A stretch of 64,000 bases of DNA from Methylocaldum sp002005105 (GCF_051027545.1 NZ_CP194902.1:186001-250000), one strand, 5' to 3'; positions 1 through 8,742 are shown, counted from the first letter of the stretch. Program-made: numbers and translations. The notes: generated by a model from the sequence alone, not told the origin.

Positions 1-1133
1 CGTGACTGTAACCGGCTAGCGGCCGTACGACGGCGTTGGGACAACATATCGGCAACTTTCCCGTAATCCGTGAGGACCTGCCGAAGATCCGACTCCAACG
101 CTTCGATTCTTTCCGATCCATGGGCGATACCGTTCAATTCCGAGCGTAGCGAATCAAGCAGTCCAGGCAATTCTTCCGGCCGGACCTGGTGTTTGCGGGC
201 CAAACGATGGATATCGCCAAGGCGCTGTTCAAGCCAGTCCAGACGACCGGGGTCGGCCTCAATCCGCTCCAGTTGACGACGGAGCTGCAATGCCCCTTCT
301 TTAACTTGCACTTGCGCTTCATTTAGGAGAGCGGTCGTTTCTTCCAGTTCGGGAGCCAGCCGGCTCAAATCCGATAGGGCATGGATAGCTTGCGCCAGGC
401 GCGCGTTGACCGATTGACTTTCATCTTCATAGAGGAGTTCGAGCTGCGCCTGACCGGTGGTGAGAATTTTGCCAACATTGGCAAGGAGTGTATGCTCGTC
501 AACTAGGGCCGGGTAATCGAGCCCAGAGATGTCGTGCTGCTCCAACTCGTCGATTTGGTAGCGCAACAACTCTTCGCGGGCGGCTTGATCCTTGGCTGTA
601 TTGGTAAGCTTTTCCAGCTCGCACCGAGTACTTCGCCAACGATCATAGAGATTGCCGATCTGGACCAACAACGATTCGTTCCCAGCGGCTTCATCCAGTA
701 ACCGGCGCTGCTCCGCTGCCTTCAGAAGATGTACATGAGCATGCTGGCCGTGTATCTCGACCAAGCTGGAACCCAACTCCTGCAAGGCTTGCAAGGTAAC
801 CGGGCGACCATTGACGAAAGCCTTCGAACGGCCGTCTTGACTGATAACCCGCCGCACCAGACACTCGCCGTCCTCCGATAATTCATTTTCGTCGAGCCAG
901 CGACGCGCATCTGCAGCATCCTCCAAGCCGAACGAAAGACTGATCTCGGCGCGCGCAGCCCCGGGGCGGATGAACCCCGAATCGGCACGCTCGCCCAAAG
1001 CCAACCCCAAAGCAGTTAATAATATCGATTTCCCGGCGCCGGTCTCGCCGGTTAGCACGGTCAATCCGCGCTCAAACTCCAGATCGAGTGATCGGACGAC
1101 GGCCAAATCTCTGATGCTGAGGTGGACAAGCAT
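1..1133 (-). CDS. recN: DNA repair protein RecN, N-terminal part (cut by window edge)
   Basis: SMC-like ATPase of recombinational double-strand-break repair; acts on the nucleoid with RecA. About 377 codons are present and the frame is open to the window edge, against roughly 550 residues for the family, so the C-terminal ATPase half (Walker B) lies outside. The protein begins MLVHLSIRDLAVV and carries a Walker A motif GETGAGKS at residues 29-36, followed by the RecN-type stretch VEIHGQHAHVHLL and a long, Glu/Arg/Leu-rich segment expected to form the coiled coil. The ATG lies 2 nt after the nadK stop codon, so the two genes are surely co-transcribed; nadK-recN is a conserved gammaproteobacterial pair beside grpE. 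I see no obvious LexA box because the gene has no promoter of its own here. Identification is firm. Confidence 0.95.
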   Translation of the reverse strand, partial: MLVHLSIRDLAVVRSLDLEFERGLTVLTGETGAGKSILLTALGLALGERADSGFIRPGAARAEISLSFGLEDAADARRWLDENELSEDGECLVRRVISQDGRSKAFVNGRPVTLQALQELGSSLVEIHGQHAHVHLLKAAEQRRLLDEAAGNESLLVQIGNLYDRWRSTRCELEKLTNTAKDQAAREELLRYQIDELEQHDISGLDYPALVDEHTLLANVGKILTTGQAQLELLYEDESQSVNARLAQAIHALSDLSRLAPELEETTALLNEAQVQVKEGALQLRRQLERIEADPGRLDWLEQRLGDIHRLARKHQVRPEELPGLLDSLRSELNGIAHGSERIEALESDLRQVLTDYGKVADMLSQRRRTAASRLQS

Positions 1134-1135
1134 AG

Positions 1136-2020
1136 TCAGCTTCGATAACCGGAGCTCCAGTTGAGCTTCGCTCTGAGAATCTCAAAGAAATCATAGTCAA
1201 GCGGATGAAGAATGCGAAAAGTCTTAGGTTCTCTTCGAATCTCGATGCGATCCTCTATTTCGACATCAGGAAACGACACATTGTCGCAAACGACCTGAGC
1301 TTTGAATTGTTTGCTGGGACGGAAGGCAATTTCGATTACGCTGTCGTCATCCACCACGATCGGACGATTAGACAAGGTATGGGGATTGATCGGCGCTAAT
1401 ACGATAGCCTTAAGCGTGGGATAAAGAATCGGACCTCCAGCCGACAGGGCGTAAGCCGTAGAGCCCGTGGGAGTTGACGCGATAAGCCCATCAGAGCGTT
1501 GCGAATTCAGAAAAACGCCGTTGATCGATGCCTCAATCTCGATCATGCTGGCGGCATTCCCGCTATGCACGACTACTTCGTTAACCGCCGTCTGCTCGTA
1601 TATCACATGACCGTTGCGAAAAATTTTCGCCCGCAACAGAAAGCGCTCATCGGCACTGTAGCGTCCGTCAAGAATTTCATCGAGCTTCGCTCCGGCGTCC
1701 GACGGAGAAATATCGACCAGGAACCCCAATCGCCCCAGATTGACCCCAATCAATGGAATCTCGAACTGCGCGAGAACACGCGCGGCGGATAAAAGTGTGC
1801 CATCGCCGCCAACCACAATTGCGAGATCGCAGCACTGGCCTATTTCGGCAACGGTACACGTTTCCGGCGAAGAATCGGCTACGAAATGAGCGCAGTCCCG
1901 TTGCACCAAAACACGCAGGCATCTCCCGGTAAGATGTCCGTAAAGCGAGGAAAGGGTTTCGGCTATGCGTGGCGCATCGGGCTTCCCGATTAGGGCTACG
2001 TTCCGGAAAATGGATGGCAT
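1136..2020 (-). CDS. nadK: NAD kinase
   Basis: ATP- or polyphosphate-dependent phosphorylation of NAD+ to NADP+ in the cytosol, the only known route to NADP. The 294-residue length matches the family (E. coli 292). The phosphate-binding GGDGT motif is seen in VVGGDGTLLSAAR (about residues 70-82), and the second diagnostic region DGLIASTPTGSTAYALSAGGPI follows in two parts around residues 175-200. The start ATG opens the frame MPSIFRNVALIGKP, which matches the usual family N-terminus. It is followed immediately by recN (2 nt gap) and preceded on the same strand by bacterioferritin (60 nt gap), suggesting one transcript of iron storage, cofactor synthesis and repair functions. Confidence 0.97.
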   Translation of the reverse strand: MPSIFRNVALIGKPDAPRIAETLSSLYGHLTGRCLRVLVQRDCAHFVADSSPETCTVAEIGQCCDLAIVVGGDGTLLSAARVLAQFEIPLIGVNLGRLGFLVDISPSDAGAKLDEILDGRYSADERFLLRAKIFRNGHVIYEQTAVNEVVVHSGNAASMIEIEASINGVFLNSQRSDGLIASTPTGSTAYALSAGGPILYPTLKAIVLAPINPHTLSNRPIVVDDDSVIEIAFRPSKQFKAQVVCDNVSFPDVEIEDRIEIRREPKTFRILHPLDYDFFEILRAKLNWSSGYRS

Positions 2021-2080
2021 ATGTTTCTGAAGCCGCGAGCGTCCCGCGTCACTGTAAATGGGGCTGACCGGTACCGCAGC

Positions 2081-2545
2081 TTACATCTGAGACTGCAAAT
2101 AGTTCTGCAGGCCGATTTTCCGAATCAACTCCGCCTGCGTTTCAAGCCAGTCGACCTGCTCTTCCTCATCTTCGAGTATCTCTTCCAGAAGATCTCGGGA
2201 GACATAATCTCCGGCCTTTTCACAAAACTCGACCGCTTCGCGCAGCAAAGATACGCTTTGAAGTTCCAACTGAAGGTCGCAGCCGAGCATTTCCTCCGGA
2301 TTTTCTCCGATCTTCAAATGCCCCAAATCCTGCAAGTTTGGCAATCCTTCAAGAAACAAAATACGCTCGATCAACTTGTCGGCACGCTTCATCTTACCGA
2401 TAGATTCATCATATTCGTGCTTGTCGAGCTCGCCCAACCCCCAGTTCCTGTACATTCTCGCATGAAGAAAATACTGGTTGATGCCGATCAGTTCGTTGCC
2501 CAGCACGCGATTAAGATAATCGATAACCGTCGAGTCGCCTTGCAT
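2081..2545 (-). CDS. bfr: Bacterioferritin, heme-ligand (Met52) subunit type with degenerate ferroxidase centre
   Basis: Iron-storage protein forming a 24-subunit shell with heme at subunit interfaces. I start it at the ATG of MQGDSTVIDY because a strong AAGGAG lies just upstream; an 11-residue longer frame (to 2578) exists but the shorter form aligns end to end with E. coli Bfr. The 154 residues keep NELIGINQYFLHAR and FLEGLPNLQDLG. Met52, the axial heme ligand, is present. Of the six di-iron ligands of E. coli Bfr (Glu18, Glu51, His54, Glu94, Glu127, His130), I see Glu18, Glu94 and Glu127, but Lys at 51, Arg at 54 and Gln at 130. That is the pattern of the ferroxidase-inactive, heme-binding subunit in two-subunit bacterioferritins, so a second catalytic Bfr is expected elsewhere in the genome (inference). 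Confidence 0.95.
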   Translation of the reverse strand: MQGDSTVIDYLNRVLGNELIGINQYFLHARMYRNWGLGELDKHEYDESIGKMKRADKLIERILFLEGLPNLQDLGHLKIGENPEEMLGCDLQLELQSVSLLREAVEFCEKAGDYVSRDLLEEILEDEEEQVDWLETQAELIRKIGLQNYLQSQM

Positions 2546-2638
2546 AATTCTCTCCTTGGATATGGAAGCGTTCGCCATGTGGTGACCTAAGATTTACACC
2601 TAATTAGACGCCGCTTTGCTCGATATGGTATGAGCTTC

Positions 2639-2667
2639 TTGACACATTATCTAGGGGTTGCTAACTT
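2639..2667 (+). promoter_or_regulatory. Sigma-70-type promoter of the hrcA heat-shock cluster
   Basis: TTGACA at 2639-2644 and TAACTT at 2662-2667 are separated by 17 bp, a consensus -35 and a fair -10. The CIRCE operator starts 2 bp after the -10 box, so HrcA bound there would overlap the transcription start. This is read from the sequence only; the start point is not known. Confidence 0.75.
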
Positions 2668-2668
2668 T

Positions 2669-2695
2669 TTAGCACTCGATGGTCTCGAGTGCTAA
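2669..2695. promoter_or_regulatory. CIRCE operator (HrcA-binding inverted repeat)
   Basis: A perfect TTAGCACTC-N9-GAGTGCTAA inverted repeat, identical to the canonical CIRCE consensus. It lies 24 bp upstream of the hrcA GTG start and directly after the putative -10 box. HrcA represses from CIRCE and is inactivated on heat shock, with GroEL modulating its folding; here it would autoregulate hrcA and probably the downstream grpE-dnaK-dnaJ genes. Confidence 0.97.
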
Positions 2696-2719
2696 AACCC
2701 CCACCATTCGAGGATACCG

Positions 2720-3778
2720 GTGCCTAAATATCCCCAATTGAGCGAGCGAGCCCAACACTTGCTTAAAGTGCTGGTGGAGCGTTATATCGGCGAAGGCCAG
2801 CCGGTTGGTTCGCGGGCTTTAGCGCGCGACACCGGCTTGAATTTAAGCCCGGCGACGATCCGCAACATCATGGCGGATCTCGAAGACATAGGGCTGATCA
2901 CATCGCCACATACGTCAGCGGGACGCATGCCGACGGTAACCGGCTACCGTTTTTTTGTTGATACCTTGCTGACCATCAAACCTTTGCAGCAAGACATCAT
3001 CCGACAGCTCCGCCAGGACCTGAATACTCAGGAAGATCCCGACGATTTGCTCGAAGCCGCCTCTCGCGTCCTCTCGGAAGTAACCCATATGGCGGGCCTC
3101 GTGATGTTGCCGCGCAGGGAGATAGTCACCTTCAGACACATCGAATTTATCCCGCTGTCCGGTCAACGCTTGCTGGTCATCCTGGTCACTAACGAACAGG
3201 AAGTCCACAACAAGATCATTCACTCACCCCGTCAGTTCACGCCTGCCGATTTGCAAGCGGCAGCAAATTTCCTCAATTCAACCTATGCAGGCAAGGATCT
3301 AACTGCGATCCGCGAGAGTCTATTTAACGACTTGCAGGAAATGCGGAATCGTTTAAGCCAGGAAATTATTGATGCGGCTGAAATCGCGGATTTGGCACTT
3401 AAGGATAAAGGAAAACGTCGGAACCCGTTTGTGCTAACCGGCGAAATCAATCTGATGGATTTTGCCGATTTGGCCAATATGGAGCGGCTCCGTTCCTTAT
3501 TCGAAACGTTTCATCAGAAGGAAGACTTAGTCCATCTACTAGACCGTTGCCTAGAAACCCCCGGCGTCAAGATCTTTATAGGCGAGGAATCCGGCTATCG
3601 TGCGCTGGATCAGTGCAGCCTGGTAACCGCCTCTTACTCTCTCAATGGCGAGGCGGTAGGCGTACTCGGCGTTATCGGCCCCACCCGCATGGCGTATGAG
3701 CGGGTCATTCCTTTGGTTGACATTACCGCGAAATTGTTGGGGGCCGCCTTGAATCAAAAATCGCTGACCCCATCTTAA
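2720..3778 (+). CDS. hrcA: Heat-inducible transcription repressor HrcA
   Basis: DNA-binding repressor of class I heat-shock genes that binds CIRCE. The 352-residue protein starts at GTG, with CGAGGA 5 nt upstream as ribosome binding site. The N-terminal winged helix is recognisable in YIGEGQPVGSRALARDTG and LSPATIRNIMADLEDIGLI (residues about 18-61), followed by SPHTSAGRMPTVTGYRFFVD. The C-terminal region ends with the family-typical GVLGVIGPTRMAYERVIPLVD. The gene leads the hrcA-grpE-dnaK-dnaJ order and lies just behind a CIRCE element, so autoregulation is very likely. HrcA/CIRCE is absent from enteric bacteria but found in several other gammaproteobacteria. Confidence 0.97.
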   Translation: MPKYPQLSERAQHLLKVLVERYIGEGQPVGSRALARDTGLNLSPATIRNIMADLEDIGLITSPHTSAGRMPTVTGYRFFVDTLLTIKPLQQDIIRQLRQDLNTQEDPDDLLEAASRVLSEVTHMAGLVMLPRREIVTFRHIEFIPLSGQRLLVILVTNEQEVHNKIIHSPRQFTPADLQAAANFLNSTYAGKDLTAIRESLFNDLQEMRNRLSQEIIDAAEIADLALKDKGKRRNPFVLTGEINLMDFADLANMERLRSLFETFHQKEDLVHLLDRCLETPGVKIFIGEESGYRALDQCSLVTASYSLNGEAVGVLGVIGPTRMAYERVIPLVDITAKLLGAALNQKSLTPS

Positions 3779-3863
3779 TTCTTAACCCATATTGGTAGAA
3801 ATCGTCGACCTGTGTGCGTGCATAGGCACACGGGCTCATTATTTTTCGTTGAGGAGCAGTTAT

Positions 3864-4481
3864 ATGAGCAAAGACCAGGCTTCGCCCGAATCGGCGCCAA
3901 AGGCGCCAGATCAAGCGGAACAAGCCGCTTCTGTCGACACGGCAATCACAACGGAAGAAGGTGTTGTCGAACCAACGCCGATCGAGCAACTTGCACAGCA
4001 ATTGACCGAAGCAACTCGCCGAGCGGAGGAGAATTGGGACAAATTCGTACGCACCCAGGCCGAGTTGGAGAATTTGCGCCGACGCTCGGAAAAAGAACTC
4101 CAGAATGCCAATAAATATGCTCTGGAGAAATTTTCGAAGGAGCTATTGACCGTGGTCGATAGCCTCGAACTCGGGCTGCAAGCGGCCGTCGGAGAGACCT
4201 CGGATGTGGTGAAATTGCGCGAAGGCATGGAGCTCACGCTAAAGCAGCTGAATTCGGTACTGGAAAAATTCAGCGTCCGAGCAGTGGATCCCATAGGCGA
4301 AAAGTTCAATCCGGACTTACACCAGGCCATGGCGATGCAACCGACCACTGATATCGAGCCCAATACGGTGGTAAAAGTTTTCCAAAAAGGATATCTCCTC
4401 CATGATCGCCTGTTACGTCCGGCCATGGTGGTTATTGCCCAAGCCGCCGCAGAATCCACGCGCATCGACGAGCAAGCTTGA
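3864..4481 (+). CDS. grpE: Nucleotide exchange factor GrpE
   Basis: Cytosolic co-chaperone that releases ADP from DnaK. The reading frame extends upstream to a TTG at 3792, but the ATG at 3864 (MSKDQASPES) has GAGGAG 7 nt upstream and gives 205 residues, close to the family norm. An acidic, Ala-rich disordered N-terminus (about residues 1-50) is followed by a long alpha-helical dimerisation segment containing FVRTQAELENLRRRSEKE, then the beta-domain with FNPDLHQAMAM and the C-terminal KVFQKGYLLHDRLLRPAMVVIA, which are GrpE signatures. It lies 85 bp after hrcA and 76 bp before dnaK, consistent with one heat-shock operon. Confidence 0.97.
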   Translation: MSKDQASPESAPKAPDQAEQAASVDTAITTEEGVVEPTPIEQLAQQLTEATRRAEENWDKFVRTQAELENLRRRSEKELQNANKYALEKFSKELLTVVDSLELGLQAAVGETSDVVKLREGMELTLKQLNSVLEKFSVRAVDPIGEKFNPDLHQAMAMQPTTDIEPNTVVKVFQKGYLLHDRLLRPAMVVIAQAAAESTRIDEQA

Positions 4482-4557
4482 AATCAGCCTTGGCGCCCCC
4501 ATATTAACGCTAAACCCACACCTAACCCACAAGCTATTGATTAATTTGGAGAATTAA

Positions 4558-6486
4558 ATGGCGAAGATTATTGGCATCGATTTGGGCACCACCAATTCCT
4601 GTGTGGCCATTCTTGAAGGGGGCAAACCGCGCGTCATCGAAAATGCCGAAGGCGCTCGCACCACCCCCTCGGTCGTGGCCTTTACGGCCGATAACGAGGT
4701 ACTGGTCGGGCAGTCCGCTAAGCGGCAGGCGATCACCAATCCCAAGAATACCTTATATGCCATAAAGCGGCTTATCGGACGCCGCTTCAAGGATTCTGTG
4801 GTTCAAAAAGACATACATCTTGTGCCGTACAAGATTGTCGAAGCCGATAACGGCGACGCGTGGGTCGAAGTCAACGGCAAAAAAATGGCCCCTCCGGAAA
4901 TTTCGGCACGCGTATTGATGAAGCTGAAAAAGGACGCCGAAGCGTTTCTCGGCGAGGAGATCAAAGAGGCGGTCATCACCGTACCCGCGTACTTTAACGA
5001 CTCCCAACGCCAAGCAACGAAAGACGCCGGCCGCATTGCTGGGCTCGATGTCAAGCGCATCATCAATGAGCCGACCGCCGCAGCCATGGCCTTCGGTCTG
5101 GACAGAAAGCACGGAGACATCAAAGTTGCGGTCTACGATCTCGGCGGCGGTACGTTCGATATTTCCATCATCGAAATTGCCGAAGTCGACGGTGAGCATC
5201 AGTTTGAAGTACTTTCCACCAACGGCGACACCCATCTTGGCGGCGAAGACTTCGACCTGCGCATCATCGATTACATCTGCGACGAGTTTAAAAAAGAGAA
5301 CGGCATCGACCTGCACAATGATCCGTTGGCTCTGCAACGCCTGAAGGAAGCGGCGGAAAAGGCGAAGATCGAGCTGTCTTCGAGCCAGCAGACCGACATC
5401 AACCTGCCCTACGTCACGGCCGATGCGAGCGGGCCCAAGCATCTCAATATGAAGCTTACCCGTGCCAAGCTCGAATCCTTGGTCGAGGATCTGATCTTGA
5501 AGACAAAAGGCCCGTGCGAAACCGCGCTCAAGGATGCTGGCCTCAAGCCCAGCGAAATCAACGAGGTTATCCTCGTCGGTGGGCAGACGCGCATGCCGAA
5601 AGTTCAGGATTTCGTGAAGGACATCTTCGGCAAAGAGCCTCGCAAGGACGTCAATCCGGATGAAGCGGTGGCGCTCGGTGCGGCGATCCAAGGCGGCGTT
5701 CTAGGTGGACAGGTCAAAGACGTACTGCTGCTGGACGTCACTCCGTTGTCTCTAGGCATCGAGACCTTGGGCGGCGTCATGACCAAGCTGATCGAGAAGA
5801 ACACCACCATCCCCACCAAAACCGGGCAGGTCTTCTCGACGGCCGAGGACAACCAAACCGCGGTTACGATTCACGTCCTGCAGGGCGAACGTGAAATGGC
5901 GAAAGACAACAAGTCTCTCGGCAAATTCGATCTGACCGACATCCCGCCGGCTCCGCGCGGCATACCGCAGGTCGAAGTGACTTTCGATATCGACGCCAAC
6001 GGCATCCTGCACGTGTCGGCCAAGGACAAAGCTACTGGCAAGCAGCAATCGATCCGCATCACCGCCTCCAGCGGCCTGACCGAGGACGAGATCAAGCGTA
6101 TGGTCAAGGATGCGGAACTGCATGCCGAAGAAGACAAGAAACTGCACGAACTGGTAACTGCGCGCAATAACGCAGACGCCATGATCCATGCAACGAACAA
6201 GACGCTGCACGAACTTGGCGATAAAGTGGAAAGCGACGAGCGCAGCAAAATCGAAGGTGCGATTAGTGAATTGAAGACCGCCATGAACGGTGACGATAAG
6301 GCGGAAATCGAGCGAAAGACTGAACATCTGACCGAGCTTTCGGGTAAACTGGCGGAACGCTTATACGCACAGAAAGGCGAGACAGCTGGTTCGCCCGGCG
6401 CTGAAACCGAACAACCGACGGAAGCCAAGGCAGGCGAAGATGTCGTCGATGCCGAATTCGAAGAAGTGAAAGAGGATCGGAAATAA
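4558..6486 (+). CDS. dnaK: Chaperone DnaK (Hsp70)
   Basis: ATP-dependent Hsp70 chaperone that binds unfolded peptides in the cytosol, cycling with DnaJ and GrpE. At 642 residues it has normal length. The actin-like ATPase domain starts with IIGIDLGTTNSCVA and contains VYDLGGGTFDISII (about residues 192-205) and VILVGGQTRMPKVQ. The substrate-binding domain (about 390-510) is followed by an alpha-helical lid, and the chain ends with the acidic tail EDVVDAEFEEVKEDRK, a close match to the proteobacterial EEVKD-type terminus. GGAGA a few nt before the ATG serves as ribosome binding site. It follows grpE and precedes dnaJ after a 223 bp gap. Confidence 0.99.
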   Translation: MAKIIGIDLGTTNSCVAILEGGKPRVIENAEGARTTPSVVAFTADNEVLVGQSAKRQAITNPKNTLYAIKRLIGRRFKDSVVQKDIHLVPYKIVEADNGDAWVEVNGKKMAPPEISARVLMKLKKDAEAFLGEEIKEAVITVPAYFNDSQRQATKDAGRIAGLDVKRIINEPTAAAMAFGLDRKHGDIKVAVYDLGGGTFDISIIEIAEVDGEHQFEVLSTNGDTHLGGEDFDLRIIDYICDEFKKENGIDLHNDPLALQRLKEAAEKAKIELSSSQQTDINLPYVTADASGPKHLNMKLTRAKLESLVEDLILKTKGPCETALKDAGLKPSEINEVILVGGQTRMPKVQDFVKDIFGKEPRKDVNPDEAVALGAAIQGGVLGGQVKDVLLLDVTPLSLGIETLGGVMTKLIEKNTTIPTKTGQVFSTAEDNQTAVTIHVLQGEREMAKDNKSLGKFDLTDIPPAPRGIPQVEVTFDIDANGILHVSAKDKATGKQQSIRITASSGLTEDEIKRMVKDAELHAEEDKKLHELVTARNNADAMIHATNKTLHELGDKVESDERSKIEGAISELKTAMNGDDKAEIERKTEHLTELSGKLAERLYAQKGETAGSPGAETEQPTEAKAGEDVVDAEFEEVKEDRK

Positions 6487-6676
6487 GGCCTTATCGCTCG
6501 GTTTGGCACTGTGCCATGAATGCAGATGAGCGGAAGCAAACTGCTCTGCTCATCCGCCCTCCTCTCCTAAGTTTATGCGTAAAGCAGTCGAGCTTTCGGG
6601 TGAGGGAAGGTGGCGAGGAATTAACGCCTGAGTATTTCGGGCAAGTTTGATGCGTCCTGCGCATTGACTCCAACTT

Positions 6677-6700
6677 AGCCGCAGGCAAAGCCCTGCGGCT
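6677..6700 (+). terminator. Hairpin in the dnaK-dnaJ gap, ending 9 nt before the dnaJ start
   Basis: AGCCGCAGG (6677-6685) and CCTGCGGCT (6692-6700) form a perfect 9 bp stem with a 6 nt loop. A short U-rich stretch (CTTTATGTT) follows and runs into the dnaJ ATG at 6710. It may be an attenuator lowering dnaJ relative to dnaK, or a 3' processing/stability element for dnaK mRNA. No Shine-Dalgarno sequence is visible between the hairpin and the ATG, so the structure could also influence dnaJ translation. Function is inferred, not shown. The rest of the gap (6487-6676) shows only a weak 7 bp inverted repeat near 6525-6554. Confidence 0.5.
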
Positions 6701-6709
6701 CTTTATGTT

Positions 6710-7852
6710 ATGGCGAAAGAAGATTATTACGAACTTTTAGGCGTGGCGCGAAACGCGAGCGATAGCGACATCAAAAAGAGCTTTCGCCGCTTAGCGATGA
6801 AATATCATCCAGATCGCAACCGCGACAATCCGAAAGCGGAAGAGCAGTTCAAAAAGATCAAGGAAGCCTACGATGTGCTTTCCGATCCGAAGAAGCGTTC
6901 CGCTTATGATCAATTCGGCCATGCCGGAGTTGATCCATCCATGGGCGCAGCCGGTGGGTTCGGCTTTACCGGCGAAAGTTTCAGCGACATCTTCAGTGAT
7001 GTCTTTGGTGATATCTTCGGTGGCGGTGCGACAGGCCGAAGACGGGGCAGTCGCGTGCAACGCGGTGCCGATCTTCGCTATAACCTGGAGATCACCCTCG
7101 AGGAAGCGGTCGCGGGCACCGAAGTCAAGATCCGCGTACCGACCTTCGTAACTTGTGACGAATGCAATGGCACCGGCGCCAAGAAGGGCACGGGACCCAC
7201 GACCTGCTCTACTTGCCAGGGCCATGGCGCCATCCGCATGCAGCAAGGCTTCTTCGCCGTGCAGCAAACCTGCCCGACCTGTCACGGTACGGGCCAGCAA
7301 ATAAAGGATCCTTGTCGCGTCTGTCACGGGCAGGGACGTGTTCAGGAAACCAAAACGCTATCAGTCAAGATCCCGCCAGGTGTGGACACGGGGGATCGTA
7401 TCCGTTTGGCCGGCGAAGGCGAAGCGGGAGAAAGCGGAGGACCACCGGGCGACTTGTACGTACAAATCTCCGTTAAAGAGCACCCGATTTTTACCCGGGA
7501 TGGTGCCAATCTCTATTGTGAGGTTCCGATCAGCTTCCCGACCGCTTGTTTGGGCGGCGAACTGGAGGTTCCAACGCTCGATGGCAAAGTGGTACTTAAG
7601 ATTCCCGCGGAAACCCAAACCGGCCGGCTGTTCCGGCTGCGCGGCAAAGGGGTAAAACCGGTGCGCGGCGGCCCGCAGGGCGATCTGTTGTGCCGAGTCC
7701 GTATCGAAACGCCGGTACATCTCAATAAGGACCAGATCGAGTTGATCAAGAAACTGGACGACTCCCTGAGCGGGGGCGGCAGTCATCACAGTCCACAAGC
7801 GCATGGCTGGCTCGACGGAGTGAAACAGTTTTTCGACAAACTCGGGCTTTAA
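6710..7852 (+). CDS. dnaJ: Co-chaperone DnaJ (Hsp40)
   Basis: Stimulates the DnaK ATPase and delivers substrates. The 380 residues comprise a J domain (MAKEDYYELLGV to about residue 70, with the HPD tripeptide in KYHPDRNRD), a Gly/Phe-rich linker (about 75-120), a cysteine-rich zinc-binding domain with four CxxCxGxG repeats (CDECNGTG, CSTCQGHG, CPTCHGTG, CRVCHGQG) and the C-terminal peptide-binding domains. All zinc ligands are intact, making this a type I DnaJ rather than CbpA. The start is fixed by homology; no good ribosome binding site is visible and a hairpin ends 9 nt upstream. It is followed 83 nt later by dapB. Confidence 0.99.
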   Translation: MAKEDYYELLGVARNASDSDIKKSFRRLAMKYHPDRNRDNPKAEEQFKKIKEAYDVLSDPKKRSAYDQFGHAGVDPSMGAAGGFGFTGESFSDIFSDVFGDIFGGGATGRRRGSRVQRGADLRYNLEITLEEAVAGTEVKIRVPTFVTCDECNGTGAKKGTGPTTCSTCQGHGAIRMQQGFFAVQQTCPTCHGTGQQIKDPCRVCHGQGRVQETKTLSVKIPPGVDTGDRIRLAGEGEAGESGGPPGDLYVQISVKEHPIFTRDGANLYCEVPISFPTACLGGELEVPTLDGKVVLKIPAETQTGRLFRLRGKGVKPVRGGPQGDLLCRVRIETPVHLNKDQIELIKKLDDSLSGGGSHHSPQAHGWLDGVKQFFDKLGL

Positions 7853-7935
7853 TTGCCGGATTGCCGGATTATCGAAACGCCGCAAGGCCACTGATCGACA
7901 CGAAAATACCAAAGCCATATCTCAGGAAAACCATA

Positions 7936-8742
7936 ATGATCAAAGTTGGAATCGTCGGAGCCGCTGGTCGCATGGGACAAGCCTTGATACGCGCCTGCCT
8001 CGACACCAACGGAATGCTCCTGACAGCCGCGGTGGAGAGAAAAGGCAGCCCCGAAACGGGGAAGGACGCCGGAGAGCTTGCCGGACTGTCGAAGCTCAAC
8101 ATCCCGGTGGTCGACGACCTGAGCCGCGTCATCTCGGACCTCGATGTCGTCGTCGACTTCACCCGTCCCGAGGCAACCATGGAACATCTCGCGGTGTGTC
8201 GGGAGCACGGTAAACGACTCGTTATCGGTACGACTGGCTTCACGCCTGAACAGAAAGCGGATATCGAACATATCGCACTTACGATACCGCTCGTACTAGC
8301 ACCGAACATGAGCGTAGGGGTAAATCTTTGCCTCAAACTGTTGGAAATCGCTGCGAAGGTCATCGGCGAGCAAACCGATATCGAGATCATCGAGGCCCAT
8401 CACAGGCATAAAGTGGATGCCCCCTCCGGGACGGCATTACGTATGGGCGAGGTCGTGGCCGCCGCACTCGGCCGAGATCTGCGCGAATGCGCCGTCCATG
8501 GACGGGAAGGCTACACCGGGGAACGCGATCCCAAAACGATAGGCTTTTCCGTGATTCGGGCTGGCGATATCGTGGGCGAACATACCGTGATGTTCGCCGA
8601 CGAAGGCGAGCGCGTCGAAATTACCCATAACGCGACCAGCCGCATGACCTTTGCCAAGGGAGCCATGCGCGCCGCCATTTGGCTTATGGACAAAACGCCG
8701 GGCATTTACGACATGCAGGACGTACTGGGGCTCAAGGCCTAA
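7936..8742 (+). CDS. dapB: 4-hydroxy-tetrahydrodipicolinate reductase
   Basis: NAD(P)H-dependent step of the diaminopimelate/lysine pathway, supplying peptidoglycan and lysine. The ATG at 7936 (MIKVGIVGAAGRMG) is preceded by AGGA 8 nt upstream and gives 268 residues, normal for the family; the frame extends further upstream without support. The nucleotide-binding GAAGRMGQ lies at residues 8-15, and the family signature with catalytic His and Lys is seen in EAHHRHKVDAPSGTAL (about residues 153-168). The downstream neighbour starts 34 nt later, so ggt may be read from the same transcript. A dnaJ-dapB junction is common in gammaproteobacteria. Confidence 0.98.
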   Translation: MIKVGIVGAAGRMGQALIRACLDTNGMLLTAAVERKGSPETGKDAGELAGLSKLNIPVVDDLSRVISDLDVVVDFTRPEATMEHLAVCREHGKRLVIGTTGFTPEQKADIEHIALTIPLVLAPNMSVGVNLCLKLLEIAAKVIGEQTDIEIIEAHHRHKVDAPSGTALRMGEVVAAALGRDLRECAVHGREGYTGERDPKTIGFSVIRAGDIVGEHTVMFADEGERVEITHNATSRMTFAKGAMRAAIWLMDKTPGIYDMQDVLGLKA

